Positions 37,646 through 49,973 of a DNA stretch of 64,000 nucleotides are shown in pieces. The stretch's first letter is position 1. The number at the start of each line of letters is the position of its first letter. The stretch comes from Siphonodentalium dalli. Taxonomy: Eukaryota > Mollusca > Scaphopoda > Gadilida > Siphonodentaliidae. The translations under genes and the position numbers were made by a program. The notes under the pieces were generated by a model. The model searched no databases, was not told the origin of the DNA, and saw only the letters and a program-made list of their open reading frames with translations. The stretch covers positions 130,453,989 through 130,517,988 of the forward strand of contig CP136068.1 in assembly GCA_032622095.1 (NCBI GenBank), read 5' to 3'.

Positions 37646-39470
37646 AGCTCCTGTTTCGAGATACATTTGGGTCTACTGATGTATCATCACCATCTATGTG
37701 TTTGCTATGTATGCAGTCTATTCCAGTCTGGGGATGCTGTCCTGAAATGATTGTCTGTGTTCATGTGAGATGCGTGGTTAACCAGAGCGGTGTTAGGCTT
37801 ATGCATGACGTTTGCAAAAATGCTATGAAGACTTATACAGGTAATATGAACTTTCCATTGACCCTGCCCACCAGGAATGAGATTCATTGACTGCCAAAGC
37901 TGACGAAATCAATTTAATGTCAAAGGCTCGAGGACAGTTATCTTGAAATGGACCACTATACCCCTTTGACTAGTTTCTAGGGCTATGTTTGAAGATTAAG
38001 GTTTTCGTCATTCCATTCTTATTTTTCACAGGTATATTTGGATTGAGACATTTGACTTGGCATTCAGCTAGGTTTCCCGGAGGCGAGAGCCCACCTTGTT
38101 AGGAGCTCCATCACTGTTTTAGCTCCAATTCATCGGGGCAGCCACCCTTTATCCGTTGCATGCGAATATGTGGCGATTTGCTTTTTATGACTACTTTGTG
38201 GTGGGTTGCCAGGTGCGCAATGCAGTGGGCTGGCTCTTAAGCGGTTGGCAAGTTTGGTCAATGTGGCCACGGCGGATTACACCCTACATCCCGATGATCA
38301 CTAATTACTCACCGGCCTAGAATGGATGAACTTCATGTTTTTCACACATAATATTCAATAATCAACAAAGTTCTCGTCAGTATAAGCTCTATGTTTGTAT
38401 CTGATAACCGACAATTTCTCGATTACTTTATATTTCCATTTTATAAACCGTACTTTTCTTCGCGATTGTTTTCTTACAGTGCACCAAACTAGAATTGACC
38501 GGAAGCGAACCCCCACCGTGAGTCCGTCGTGAAATATGACATATTTCGTCGGAATACGGTACTTTCCCATTTATAAAATTGTTTTTTAATATATAAAACA
38601 TGTAATTTTTCTAGTTATGTACTTTGGGTCATAATACGACATCTTGTAATCTCGCTTTCGACTGGAGTAGTAATTCTAATCTTTTAAAGTATCAACATTT
38701 TCATCTGTAAACGGTACAAAACTTATATAAATCGTGGATAATCGGGCAATGAAATTAATTCCAACGACTTGAACAAACGGTCAGCATCTATTTCACATCT
38801 TACATTTGCCCGATAGACGGATCGATTTGCTTTCGTGGCAGATTTTCATGTACCTGCCACGAATTCATCAATGACAACATCAGGAACATGTGTCTACAAT
38901 AGAAATATGGCGACTAGCTCCCCAAGAAAAACTGACTGACAGGTTTTAGCGGACGTTTTTCACACGTTACCGTAAACACTAATCAATAGAATTGTTCCTT
39001 GGCTCTTCATTGTATGTCACTTTTCATAATGGGCTGCCTAATGTTACTGTTGAGGTATAGTTTTTTTTTACATTTGGCTGCCCAAACATTGTCATAATAG
39101 TGCAGATATCTTCTGTTTCCAAGTCACTTTTCTGGTACATAAAGCTTTTTAGTTCACATCTATTAGTGCCCCCCCCCCCCCTTTACCCCGATGTATGCTC
39201 TAATTTTTCTCATGTTATGTCTATTTATGTCTGATTTTAGGTGGACAGGGGCATTTTTGTCAGCCCGTTTGTGCGACATTTTTCGTGAAACAGACTTTTC
39301 CATCCCCTTAATTCAATTCCGTTGGTTTATTCTGGTCATCATATAGGATATTACCGTTGTTACTATTACAAACTCTGTTACATACTAGTTATGTATGCGG
39401 GCACATAGGTTATCATGTAGATTGAGCGGATTTCTACGACACTATGGTCATGTTCAAAATAATTATTATT
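37646..39470. other. Unannotated intron stretch
   Basis: No gene, RT or recombinase coding recognised. A C-run lies at about 39170-39182. Confidence 0.35.
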
Positions 39471-39589
39471 TTAGATTTTATCATTGTGGTCCAGTGAGCG
39501 GGGTTTGTGCTATGAGTGCTAATTAGCCTCACGAGGACTGAACTCGTTTGGGTCGTGATTCTTTTGCGATAACTTTACTCAGACGAGAT

Positions 39590-40220
39590 TGGTTGCATAC
39601 ATGCTTACTTATCAATGAATTTATAGTAACTTATGCCTTCCTTCAAGGTTGGGGCAGACCATTTGCCAGGGCAGGATTCTCATCGTGACAATTCATACTA
39701 TATGGGTATCACCCGCAGTCTATCAATATCCTAGGAATTTTGGGTAGATCCCACCACATTGCGACCGGTTGCCATAGCACCTTCTTTGCGGAAATTTATG
39801 ATGTTGGGGGCTGTAATTTCGCTATATGCTGTTATGTTTGAATAAAATATAAATGGTTTTTCTAAAGCTAAATGATCCAGGGCTATTTTCCAACATCTGA
39901 AACTAACCTTGCTCTCAAATCTTCCTTCAGCCTGTGGGCGCCATTCAAAATGGCCACAGAACCACCCTTTCTAATGTTACAATGCTTACTTTTATATAAC
40001 TTTATAGCCATGTACGCGTTAATTTCATGCTGTGTCCGACTATTTGGCATGACGGAATTATCCAGGTGACAACTCATATTATACGGGTCATCAGTCGTGG
40101 TCTATACATCCTCCAAAATAATTTGGTCAATGCCCCCAATTTGCGTCCGGTTGACGGGGCAACCCATTTTCGGAAAGTTATGCGTTTGGGGGCTGTATTT
40201 GCGCTTTCCGAGATGTCGAC
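39590..40220. repeat. Diverged direct repeat, offset about 384 bp
   Basis: A block at about 39595-39830 (ATGCTTACTTAT ... TTGGGGGCTGTAATTTCGCT) recurs in altered form at about 39978-40215 (ATGCTTACTTTT ... TTGGGGGCTGTATTTGCGCT). The TTGGGGGCTGTA anchors are about 384 bp apart. It is non-coding. Confidence 0.5.
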
Positions 40221-41880
40221 ATGCGACATTTTGAAACAAAAGCAATTAATTGCCACAAACTAGGGTCCAGGTATATTTAAAATACTCGCGTTTCTTGTCT
40301 TTCCGCGGAAGTGGTAAAGATTCGCCTGCCATGGAGATTTCCAACCGAAGTCTTGTCTGCGCGTCTATGACTTCGGCTTCTCGGCGCCAACATTTTGGAA
40401 CAATGACGTCACGAAGTCACGCGACCCCCGCGTGCCGCCAAAGATAGGTTACATCTTCCTGGACCCCTCGCTGCGTGATCGGCCTATCGACTGAATACCT
40501 GATACTAGGCGCAAACATTTAATTATAACCGATTCATTCGCTTCTTTCAAGTGCATGGATTGGGAAACGGACATCAAGTCTCAGCCTTTTCCGACGACAT
40601 TCGGCGAGTTCCTTGTTACGTGCGCTCGCGCAACAGTATGGCGATCAGACGGATTCGAACCTTGGTGTGGCTCTACTCCGTTTCACTCCATGACGTCACC
40701 AAAAACGACGTAAAACCTCGGGGCGTTCTGACATTTTTACTGTGCCGCGTTTTTGCTATGTTTATTTTATGTGTTTTCGATTATTTGTTTGTCGCCGATT
40801 TCGCCATTTGTCGGGATTCCCTGTTTCTATATTTAAAACTGGCATGCTCGTAGTGAGCCTCGGTTTCGATTTTTTCTCCCAGGTCTATATACGTCAGAGT
40901 TATGACAATAATAGATCGACCTACATTTTCTCCATCAGAGCTCTGCGTCAAAGAGTCTATAGACTCCTTCGGGACCTACCTAGACTTCATTTGGGTATTT
41001 TTGCTTATATTTGGGAAGTTTGATCGTTTTTGGTTCGTGCGAAGACCTCTTTTTATCGTGCGGGAAAAGACATTCAAAACGCGATTTCGTAATTCGACGC
41101 AATTGGCTGCATAGCCTAACCTTCAACCGAGTTCCGGGTCACACACGGCGAATGACGTAACACAAAACAAAACGCATTGGTTGACATCGTTTGAAGAGTT
41201 TATTGTTACATAAAATGATCGTTATTGATTAATTATTGGTTGATTCTTGATATGTATTGTTGCATATTGGCTGTTATCAATATTTACATCAATGGTTTTA
41301 ATTATTTCTTATAATTGCTCCTTCGGTCAACTTTGACTATCGGAAAATGAAAATGAAAATATGCCGCTGAAAATAAAAATGTACTCGATATTAAAGTCTC
41401 ATCCTTTCGGCAACATGGAATTGGTTTTAATTAAATGATTAATATTGTAATTTGCCTTTTCTCTGTGATGAAATGCGAAATGGTAATTGTCTTGTTTTGC
41501 TAACATTAAATTACATAAATTAAGTGAAATACAGTGAAATTATTTTTTAATTATTACCTTGTTGCGCACGTTGGCATCTCTCTGAGTGCATTTTAGTTTC
41601 TTTTTGGTTTCGGGAGTTACATAATTGCAGTAGGGTCCTCAAGCTAATCGGCCGTAGCTCTTTACATAAAACATCACCAGCATTACGCTCAATTGTAAAT
41701 ATTTACTTCTCGATTCGGGACGCAGATATCGGCGACTATACAACAAACCCATTTGTCATGGAGGGCCGCTGGATTTAATTAATCTATCATAATGACAGTG
41801 TCTTCTATCAGTTTGGATTTAAATAAAACACAAACGAAACCAAACAAAACAAAACACAAGATGTCAGCATAACTCACTTT
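40221..41880. other. Unannotated intron stretch
   Basis: No gene recognised. Several frames of 65-100 codons (40250-41114) have no family signature. Confidence 0.3.
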
Positions 41881-41889
41881 CTAACAATC

Positions 41890-42267
41890 GTGTGAGGAGG
41901 TACTCACAAGTGAGTCAGCACTTCTCCTTCTTCCCCCGGGCGGACAGCTCGGGTGACCCGTACACTCGTATGGTTACAGGTTGTACAAAATCTGTCCCCC
42001 ATGATAGGTTGCTCTTTGAACTCGAATGGGAGAAGCTGGACAGTAGGCGGTATGTTAAACGAATGAGTATATTTTACGATATTGCAAACAGCAAAGCCCC
42101 CGCCTACTTAACTCGGCTTCTTCCGTCAAAGGTTAAGGATAACTGATTCCGAACTGAGAAATACATCAAATTTATATCGTCCCATTTCAAATAGCAAATG
42201 AACAGATAACACTTTCTTTCCCATATGCGTTATGGATTGGAACAAATTGGCGGACAAAATAAATAAC
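41890..42267 (+). mobile_element. LINE ORF2 C-terminal fragment, 5' part
   Basis: The frame 41892-42146 reads RMVTGCTKSVPHDRLLFELE, then WEKLDSRRYVKRMSIFYDIA and APAYLTRLLPS, the conserved end of a CR1-like RT protein. After a stop, broken frames continue through RTEKYIKFISSHFK to a degraded FPYALWIGTNW near 42240. It is interrupted at 42260-42267 by a hAT-type insertion and resumes at 43209. Confidence 0.7.
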
Positions 42268-43200
42268 TAGGGTTGAAACGATTAATCGACTAGCTGTAGT
42301 CGACGCTGAAATGTCAGAACGTCGACTCTGAATTTTGCCGTCGACTAGTCGGAACATAGTGTATTAGTTACATGTATAACGTTTTCAAGATCGATTCCGG
42401 CATAAACTGTGTAAACTGCGCGTACGTTACGGTAAGTACATGTATAACGTTTGGTGGCACCCGGAATTGACAGTGTTACTAGTATAGACATGATATAGTA
42501 TGATGACCCGACTATTAATTGAAAGAATGAAATTGACAAGACAATGTCTCACTCGTCGTTTGTGGTCAAAGACATCACTGCGACATGATGGCAATGATTG
42601 ACGCTGCTTTATCGTTTGTCCGAGACCGCTTTGATCTAGACACTGTGTATATTTCAATTGATCTCGCAAGGTCGGGTTATGATGCGATGCTGTGTAAAGG
42701 TAGCTTAAGGTGACGTCATTGGTGCTACCGTATATACATGATACTGGCATTAAGAACTGGTTATCGTATTCTACAACGTAGCCTATAATATAGGGCGTAT
42801 TTAGTCGGAACATTAACATTTTATAGTGACACCGCTCGGCACCGGTTTATTGGTGATCACGTGACTAAACGATATCTCGAACGCTGATAATAAATTTAAA
42901 ACCTGTATAAATGATCGCGTTTCTAATCATTATCCACCACATGTCTAATTATATTCAGTGTGTTGGATAAATATTAAGATGTTAAGTGTATTATTTCCCA
43001 AATAAATTGGTGTATATGCAGGGAAATGCGCAATGCAATAGACCGTCATTGCATCAGTCATCAGTGTACGCCATGTACAATGAATTTTCCGTACCATGTT
43101 ATGTTTGAAAGTTTTGATATCGGGTACCCACTAGTCGAAGCAACGCGACTTTTGGGCCTCGACTAGTCGACTTTGAAATTCACTAATCGTTTCAACACTA
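42268..43200. mobile_element. Non-autonomous hAT-type DNA transposon with 8-bp target duplication
   Basis: The left end is TAGGGTTGAAACGATTA, and the right end in reverse complement is TAGTGTTGAAACGATTAG. Both ends carry further subterminal GTCGACTAGTCG palindromes (near 42332-42352 and 43130-43172). The 8-bp sequence TAAATAAC stands directly outside both ends, at 42260-42267 and 43201-43208, which is the hAT target-site duplication length. At 933 bp with no transposase frame it is a MITE-like derivative. Confidence 0.85.
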
Positions 43201-43340
43201 TAAATAACACAACAAAAAACAAACCAACAAACAAACACAGGATGAAACATTCCACTGGATAGGTTCAAGAAAGCACTAGTAACTAAGCCATTCCAACTAC
43301 CAACTTGTTTTTCATATGGGAAACGGCTATTAATCATCCT
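43201..43340 (+). mobile_element. LINE ORF2 C-terminal fragment, 3' part
   Basis: Beyond the hAT copy the LINE resumes with an A/C-rich junction and the frame PLDRFKKALVTKPFQL, followed by a stop near 43337. It is the other half of the remnant at 41890-42267. Confidence 0.55.
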
Positions 43341-44445
43341 TCATTGTAAACAGTGGTGTGAATGTGTTAATCTCCAAGCTGATAAACTTAAAAATTATAT
43401 AGCAATTTCTGCTACAGGTAGGTGTGGACATTCTGTAGCGAATGCTTTCCACTAATTTTTTGAATACCAACCAACTTTGAAGAAAGAATTACACGCCGTA
43501 ATAATCTTCTGCGCTTTAATATACAGTCAGTTATGGCACTTCTATTTGGGGGCCCGCACTTCGAACAATTATAAACTGAACATATCTTTCAAGCTGTGCA
43601 AAATTACTTCCGAGATACAACTCAAGAGGGAAATCCGACAACGTTATGTTAAGGCGCTCGAATCATTTGAATGCAAATTGTACAAATGTTAACAATGCAC
43701 CATGAGGTACATGTATCACATTTAAAACAGCTACTTGAAATCATTCATGAAATTATTTAGAATTGGTGGGGTGCTGAGACTATACACTATACTTCCAATA
43801 ATATACAATGATCCACTGTATGTATACACTTGTACATTATGTTATACCTATCGTGTTGACAACCCACATTATTATGTACCGGGTTAAGACGGAAATTGGG
43901 AGAGGGGGTTATGTATAAGTGGATCGCACTTGTCCTCCAATCCCAATATGTATTGTTATATACTTATTGGTAATAAATAGGTTTAAAGGAATACGGTCCT
44001 GAAAAAAACAATAATATTTTCTTTCAATATACCGATAATATATAGATAAAATGTCCATTGGGCGCATATAATCTAATATTCGGCCGCCAATCGTTCTTTT
44101 TATAACGAAAACATCGCCGTTCTCGTAATTAACTGTCTTTATCGTGTTATTATTATTATATGCATCGCGAGGTGCTGTTACTATAAAGCCATGCCTGTAT
44201 ATTATTCAGTTTGGCGCGCATTTATCTATATAAACACGTGCTCGTATTTATATATTTTTTTTCGTTACCGGGATAGTCCCAAGTTATATTCTATATTATA
44301 TATTCATATAAAGATTGCATATATATGCGAAGACTTGCACAGTTATTAGGCAATTATCATCTCGTAAACATTCCATTTTCCAGATGCCCTTAGTCGTGTG
44401 TGAATAAAGAGCGTTTCGTTTTAATTTATTGTAACGCGGTAGAAC
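43341..44445. other. Unannotated intron stretch
   Basis: No recognised gene. A 71-codon frame at 43477-43692 has no family signature. Confidence 0.3.

Positions 44446-44473
<28 letters not shown>
44446..44473. repeat. A28 homopolymer after an AATAAA
   Basis: An uninterrupted run of 28 A lies about 40 bp after AATAAA (44403-44408). It may be the poly(A) tail of a retroposed transcript, but I could not identify the source or a target duplication. Confidence 0.6.
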
Positions 44474-44477
<4 letters not shown>

Positions 44478-44904
44478 TTTATTGCTGTCGGATTTAATCA
44501 TTTATAATCATTTCAGTCATTACCAATATGATATGATAAATTCATTTTTTCTTGGTTATGAATCATGTATATATTAGGGCAATATGGCGTTTATATATAT
44601 TTCGGAATATTGCTTCCCACACCCCAACAATCTTGCCGTCTGTCACTGTTGGAACTTCACTGCGTCTATGCATGGTTATTGGCCTATAAAATTGGCACTC
44701 TAGCGATGCGGTCTATTGAATATCCAGGTCATAACTCGACCTATGTGTCAATTACGCATAACAATAGGATTATAAAATATATAAACGTTCGCCGTGGTTC
44801 GTTTAAACACCCAATCATATATAACACTTTTTGAAGGAGGGATAATAATCCAGTTTAATATGTAATCACATATACAAGCACTCTTTATTCGAAATATATC
44901 GCAA

Positions 44905-45270
44905 TAGTGAACGCTCTTTATTGCGTCAAGGTAAAGTGACTCGACTTAGAACAATTGTCATCGTGATTGTTTATTGATTACACAAATACAGGTCAATACA
45001 ATCATGTACACGAATTTCCGATATGCATGCTTTATATATCCTTCCAAGTCATAGCAATTCCCGCTTTATTAATCTCTTTTTATTCGTACCATATTAGGAA
45101 AACTATTAACATGGAACGCTCTTTATTGAGCCATGGTGAAGGAAATGGGGACTCGACTTAGAACAGTTGTCATCGTGAATTATTCATCAACATACTCCCC
45201 ACTTTAACTGCAACTGTATGTATTCGTAACCATGACTGACTCGTCAAACTAAACGCTCTTTATTTGGCGT
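44905..45270. repeat. Direct repeat with AACGCTCTTTATT
   Basis: AACGCTCTTTATT followed by GGGGACTCGACTTAGAACA-like sequence occurs near 44912 and 45116, about 205 bp apart, and AACGCTCTTTATT again near 45251. The complement AATAAAGAGCGTT lies at 44403. Related words (AAAGAGCGTT) occur in the Helitrons at 12505 and 13085. Confidence 0.55.
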
Positions 45271-46500
45271 ATGTAATCGGTTTCTGATTTTGCGCAACGG
45301 GTTTTCCCACAGGAATCACGCCAAATGTCACATAAACGATCATCGTTTGGAAATGAATACAGCATTATACCTAACCGAGAGTAAATAGTCCGGCCACAGC
45401 CGAAAACACTGCTTGTATATGGCATTGTCAAGAATGAATGATTGTAAATACGGGAAACTGAATTGCTTTATTCTTTGATCCAATTAAATAACATGTATGG
45501 ATATTGAGAAAACGAAATTATATACATAAGATGGACCGAATAACGAAAAGTATTGATATACAAAATATACAGTGACATATATACCACATCGCGAACACGC
45601 ACCCGAATAAAGTTCACATGCCGGCTCGTGTTTTCATAAGCTTTATTTTTGACACGAAAGTGTTATCTACCCCGCTCAATCGGCCTTCTATAGTTTTTGT
45701 CAAAACATTACCTTCCAAACAGCACTTAAGACATATCACAAGTGCAGATAACTCACCGCGTAATGACAATTCACCATGTGTACACAATGCTATTGATATG
45801 CCCCGCAGTAATTAATTACACTATCGCGCTGATAATTAACTCCGACTCCGATTCCCTGTTTTCAATTAGTTTACCTCGCTTGACGTCATGCGAGTTTTTG
45901 CGACGGAGATAGCCGACAACCGATGGTGGTATTATTTATTTATTTCTCTGCTTATTTATTACGCGATTTTTATGGGACTTGGATCATTGTGTTCAAAATA
46001 GGGGTGGCTTTCCGATGGAGTTTTGTTGTTTCATGGGGATAGTCATCCTTTACACCAAACTCGGTTAGGTATTATTCCTCATGGGGAGTGGTGTCGCGGT
46101 GATCGCATGGTATCCATAGGGTCGTGGTCCGGTTTTACCGCTTGTTTGTCCGTCTGTCCGTCCGTCCGTACGTCTGTCTGTAGACACTTTACGCATGGTG
46201 CTATATCTGACCTCTTTTCACGCTGATCGGTGCCAAATGTTGTGTATGCATTTCTCCGCACTAAATACAGATCGAAATCCGATATATTTTACAGGATTAT
46301 GGCCCATTGCCATTGAAATCATGCATGCTTCGACAATTCATCCATTTTCAGCTGTTAGGTTCCATAAACTTGGTCTGAGTTCTCAACGCACGACTATCGA
46401 TCGAGTTCGATTATGGTTTGATCCGATATTCTTCATGCCGTTCTGCCCCTTTGATTATTTTCTTCCTGTCTAACCATATTTCTTAGTTACATAGTATGCA
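45271..46500. other. Unannotated intron stretch
   Basis: No gene recognised. A TCCG/TCTG simple-repeat patch lies at about 46146-46186. Confidence 0.35.
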
Positions 46501-46896
46501 CTGTCCCGGTAGTCTGTTATAAAACCGGTTTACAATGCCATGCAGTTCTTCCCCACATGTGTGTTGGCCATGATATGCGATATCATTGAGGGGAAGGTTT
46601 CTGCTATCATTTCTTTACGCGGGTTATTTCCATTGCAGCCTAGAGGCCTAACCTGGTTTTACTGTTTAGTAGCATTACTGTTGGTGGTTAACGCAGTGAT
46701 TGTGTTAAGTAAAGGGTTGGTTGCATCAGCTACCCTAGTTGGTGTGGGCGCTCGCCATGATGTACCGGTGGGTTTTGGTGCATAATACGGTGGTCTCCGG
46801 GCTATAACGGTCGTCACCCGGTACGGCGTGCTGGCCGGGGCGTCGGTTACGCCTCTTTTTATGACCTTAGTACTTGTTTTCTCCTTTTTGTCAGAT

Positions 46897-48397
46897 GCCA
46901 AAAGCGACAGCAATGTCCAGACACCGTTTAGTACCCGATGTCCCGGTGGAAGTGGTTGGGCCATCGCGGGGGACCAGGCATGCATTACCAGCCGGCGTCC
47001 CTGCCCGTTCGAAGGGGATGCCCGCCAGGAGTGGTACATATTCTACGGCCGCGCCTTCAATTGTTCGTCCCGTACGGCCGCGGGTCACGCGTGTGCCTGG
47101 CAGTGTGCGTCATAGGTCGGTGCGGTCGACTCCAGCGTCATCGGTTGGTGCGTGATCGTCGTGTGCGTGCTGTGGTCATGTCCGAGGAGGTTGCATCGGT
47201 CGCTGCTTCGGCCGATATTCGCGGGGACGACGAGCAGGGTGTTTTCCGGGTCAGTATAGCGGGCCTCTCCTCTCAATCCCGTTAGTGCTTTCTGCAGAGG
47301 ACAAGGCGCGTCTGGCTCCAAAGTGGCAGGACGCATGGCTGGGACTTGGTGGCATCGTCTCCCGTTCAGGGTGCCGCGGTCCCTCGTCGGCATTAGGACA
47401 GCCACAGACTTACGCTACCGTGGCTTCTGATCTCGATATTCCACCGGCTGGCCGACCCGGAACAGACTCTGTTGCCTGCGTCGCTGACCATCGACACCTG
47501 GTGGGAACTATGACTCGGTTACTCGATGCTGCCCTTACTTGTTCATCTCGGCAGTATACGCCCGGCAATGGGTTTTTTTGTTCAGTTTGCTTCCCGCTTT
47601 AACGTCCGACCATATCCGCCCGTTAACGTGAGCACACTGGGGCTCTTTCTCGCACATCTTTTCCAGATCGGGTATAGCACCGCCACGGTGCGTAGTGTTT
47701 TGTCGGTCATCGCATATCAGCACAATATTCAGGGCTTAGCGACTCCCACTACGCATTTCCGGATTCACAAAATGCTCGCGGGCTTTCAACGCTTGCGCCC
47801 GAGCGGCGACCCGCGCCGACCAATTACTGTTCCCATGTTACACTCTATGATCGCTGTATTGCCCTGTTGCGTGGCATCACACACGGAATTGTCCTTTTCC
47901 GCGCACTATTCGTATTCGCGTTCTACGCGCTGGCCCGTATCGGCGAAATGTGCACTTCACTCTCTGCCCCTCATCTAACTGTCCTGCTAGTTTCCGATGT
48001 CACGGTCACGCCCGCCTCCATCGACATCTGCTTCCGACATTTCAAGCACAGAGTTAATAGATTGCCCCAAGTGGTCGCTATTGGCCAGTTACAGGATCCC
48101 ACCTTTGGTCCGCATAGACTCATTTCCGTCTTCACTAAACATCGCGTTTCGACGGCGGGCCCCTTCTTCTGCTCACCGGACGGTCGGGGCATAACACGGG
48201 CGCATTTCAATGCCGTTCTCCGGAGAGTGTTGTCAATTCTGCGATTGGATGACCGGGATTTCAAGTCTCACTCCTTTCGGATAGGCGGGGCATGCTTGGC
48301 AGCATCGAGGGGTTACTCCGATGAACAAATCCGGAGGCTCGGGCGCTGGAACTCCGATGCGTTTCGCAAGTACATCCGTCCTCCGCCGTTGTCATAA
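46897..48397 (+). pseudogene. Tyrosine recombinase of a Crypton/DIRS-like element, frameshifted
   Basis: The catalytic domain is intact in one frame ending at 48397. It contains FAFYALARIGEM (first catalytic Arg), SHSFRIGGACLAAS (HxxR), RRLGRWNSDAF (His/Trp position is Trp) and KYIRPPPLS with the nucleophile Tyr. The N-terminal core-binding domain lies in other frames: TRLLDAALTCSSRQYTPGNG, then after a T7 run near 47573 FASRFNVRPYPPVNVSTLGL and RSVLSVIAYQHNIQGLATP. The frame changes again near 47860-47890. Upstream, 46897-47155 is a basic, Pro/Arg/Ala-rich disordered stretch that may be the N-terminus, and further breaks lie between it and the core domain. The HSFRIGGA style is that of recombinases in metazoan Crypton or DIRS-type elements. 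I found no RT or RNase H, so I cannot choose between them. The region is GC-rich against an AT-rich background. Confidence 0.85.
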
Positions 48398-48780
48398 CAA
48401 GAGTTCCGCGATTGCCCGTTTCCGTTCGTGCGTCTTGCCACCCTCGTATATCAGTCACAGCGGCCGAGCGGGCACCCTTCCATCAATGCCGGGCGTCGTT
48501 ATCTGCAGTTCCGTTTGCCGACTCGACGGGCACGCATAGTCAGATTTCCGCAACTGGGAGGGGTTTGGCAGGGTTATCCGGCCTGTAAGTCGTGTCGCAG
48601 CACGCGTGGGGGATCTCGCTGCCCGGTCTCTCCCTGTCCTTTGTTTTCGTGTTTTCCGACCCCCCCCTAATTTTCTGTTTCAAGCAGGGCCCGAGCGTTG
48701 TCCGCGTATGCGCTACCCAGTTTACACGTACTTCATGGCCCCGTTTCCGTTTCATGTCCGACCGACGTCCGCCCCCTGCC
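48398..48780. other. GC-rich 3' region of the recombinase element
   Basis: It keeps the GC-rich character of the recombinase gene but shows no conserved frame; frames of 60-105 codons here are overlapping shadows. A C8 run lies near 48659. Confidence 0.45.
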
Positions 48781-48789
48781 TCTGCTGGT

Positions 48790-49345
48790 GGTGCGCATGG
48801 TTGCACTGTGCTAGTGATGGTTTTTTTGGTTGATAATTGTAGCGCCGGTTTCACTGTTCCAGTGATGGTTTTTTATTTGGTGGTTAATATTTAATTTTTT
48901 TTAAGCGCTCATCAGTCTCTGGTGGCGCCGGTTTCACTGTTCCAGGATGGTTTGTGTTTTCTTTTTCACTGTTACAGTGATAGTTTTTTTTTGGTTATTC
49001 TTCACTATTGGTTTTTTGGTGATTCACTTTTATAGTGATGGTTATTTGGTTGCGCTCACCAGGCTATGGTAGCGCTGGTTTCACTGTTCCAGTGACGGTT
49101 TTTTGGTGGTTAATATTTATTTTTTTTAAGCGCTCATCAGTCTCTGGTGGCGCCGGTTTCACTGTTCCAGGATGGTTTGTGTTTTCTTTTTCGCTGTTAC
49201 AGTGATAGTTTTTTTTTGGTTATTCTTCACTATTGGTTTTTTGGTTAATTTTTTTTCCGCGCTCATCAGTCTCTGGTAGCGCCGGTTTCACTTTTATAGT
49301 GACTATTTTTGGTGTTTTTTTTTCAGCGCTAATCAGTCTCTGGGG
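48790..49345. repeat. Iterated TCACTG-NNN-CAGTGA dyads and a 225-bp direct repeat
   Basis: The phrase GCGCTCATCAGTCTCTGGTG begins near 48905 and again near 49130, 225 bp apart, with partial third and fourth copies near 49258 and 49325. Within and around these, short dyads recur about eight times: TCACTGTTCCAGTGA, TCACTGTTACAGTGA and TCACTTTTATAGTGA. They lie between the recombinase gene and repeat B1, where recombinase or host factor binding sites would be expected. Confidence 0.75.
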
Positions 49346-49493
49346 TTGCAGTGGGTTTTTCTCATTTCCGTAATTTGCGTAATTTTACACTTTCTTTTTA
49401 TAGGTGGGTTCTTTTCTCAGTCTTTATACTGGTTTTTTTTATTGGCTTCTGGTGGGTGTATGCCGAGCTCGCGTCCAACACTTCACTCGGCAA

Positions 49494-49675
49494 GTGGCGT
49501 GGTACACCCAGGTTGCATATTGTTCAATCGGGGCCGCGCCACATGCCGATGGTTGTCTTAATTTCGGTAATTCGATTAAAGAATTGCCATTACGCAAATA
49601 TGTCTTAGTCTTTAATTATTTATCCCAATAGTGGTACCCAGGGAATTGTCGTAAAGTAGGGAGATAGGATATAAA
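49494..49675. repeat. Repeat B1 of the recombinase element
   Basis: 182 bp starting GTGGCGTGGTACACCCAGG and ending GGATATAAA. It matches B2 at 50021-50202 with one substitution (CCCAATAG versus CCCAACAG). Its last three bases overlap the start of A2. Confidence 0.92.
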
Positions 49676-49901
49676 ATAAATTTTACGAAGGAAAAGATTT
49701 TTATAGACGGTCGACCTTAATATTGTATCGACCTGCGACCGGGGTCAGCGGTTTAGAAATTTCGAGGTCAAGTGAACATCTGAGCGCCAACCACGAGAAA
49801 GTCGGGTACCTTAATTGATTGATTGTCTTCGTGGTGACGTTGTCGATATCCGACTGCCCATTCAAACGAATTTCGCACAGACCACAAGGTCAATAATTTC
49901 T
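49673..49901. repeat. Repeat A2 of the recombinase element
   Basis: 229 bp identical to A1 at 37417-37645. It is directly fused to B1; the junction reads GGATATAAAATAAATTTT. Confidence 0.92.
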
Positions 49902-49973
49902 TCCCGCCATCCCACCCTTTCAGGTGTGGGCTTCTGCCCCCCCCCTCTTCCTCCAGTGACTGGTTAGTGCTTA

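Noticed and set aside
39590-41114. Run of 60-100-codon frames
   Set aside because: No family signature, no splice context, overlapping on both strands.
46540-46785. 81-codon frame with a hydrophobic stretch before the recombinase
   Set aside because: No homologue recognised; overlapping opposite-strand frame equally open; not supported as a gene.
48540-48854. 104-codon minus-strand frame and overlapping + frames
   Set aside because: Overlapping frames in GC-rich DNA; no consistent coding signal.
37417-49901. LTR retrotransposon with A1 and A2 as LTRs
   Set aside because: No gag-pol, no primer-binding site, no TG...CA ends and no target duplication; the B1/B2 pair is better explained by a recombinase element.
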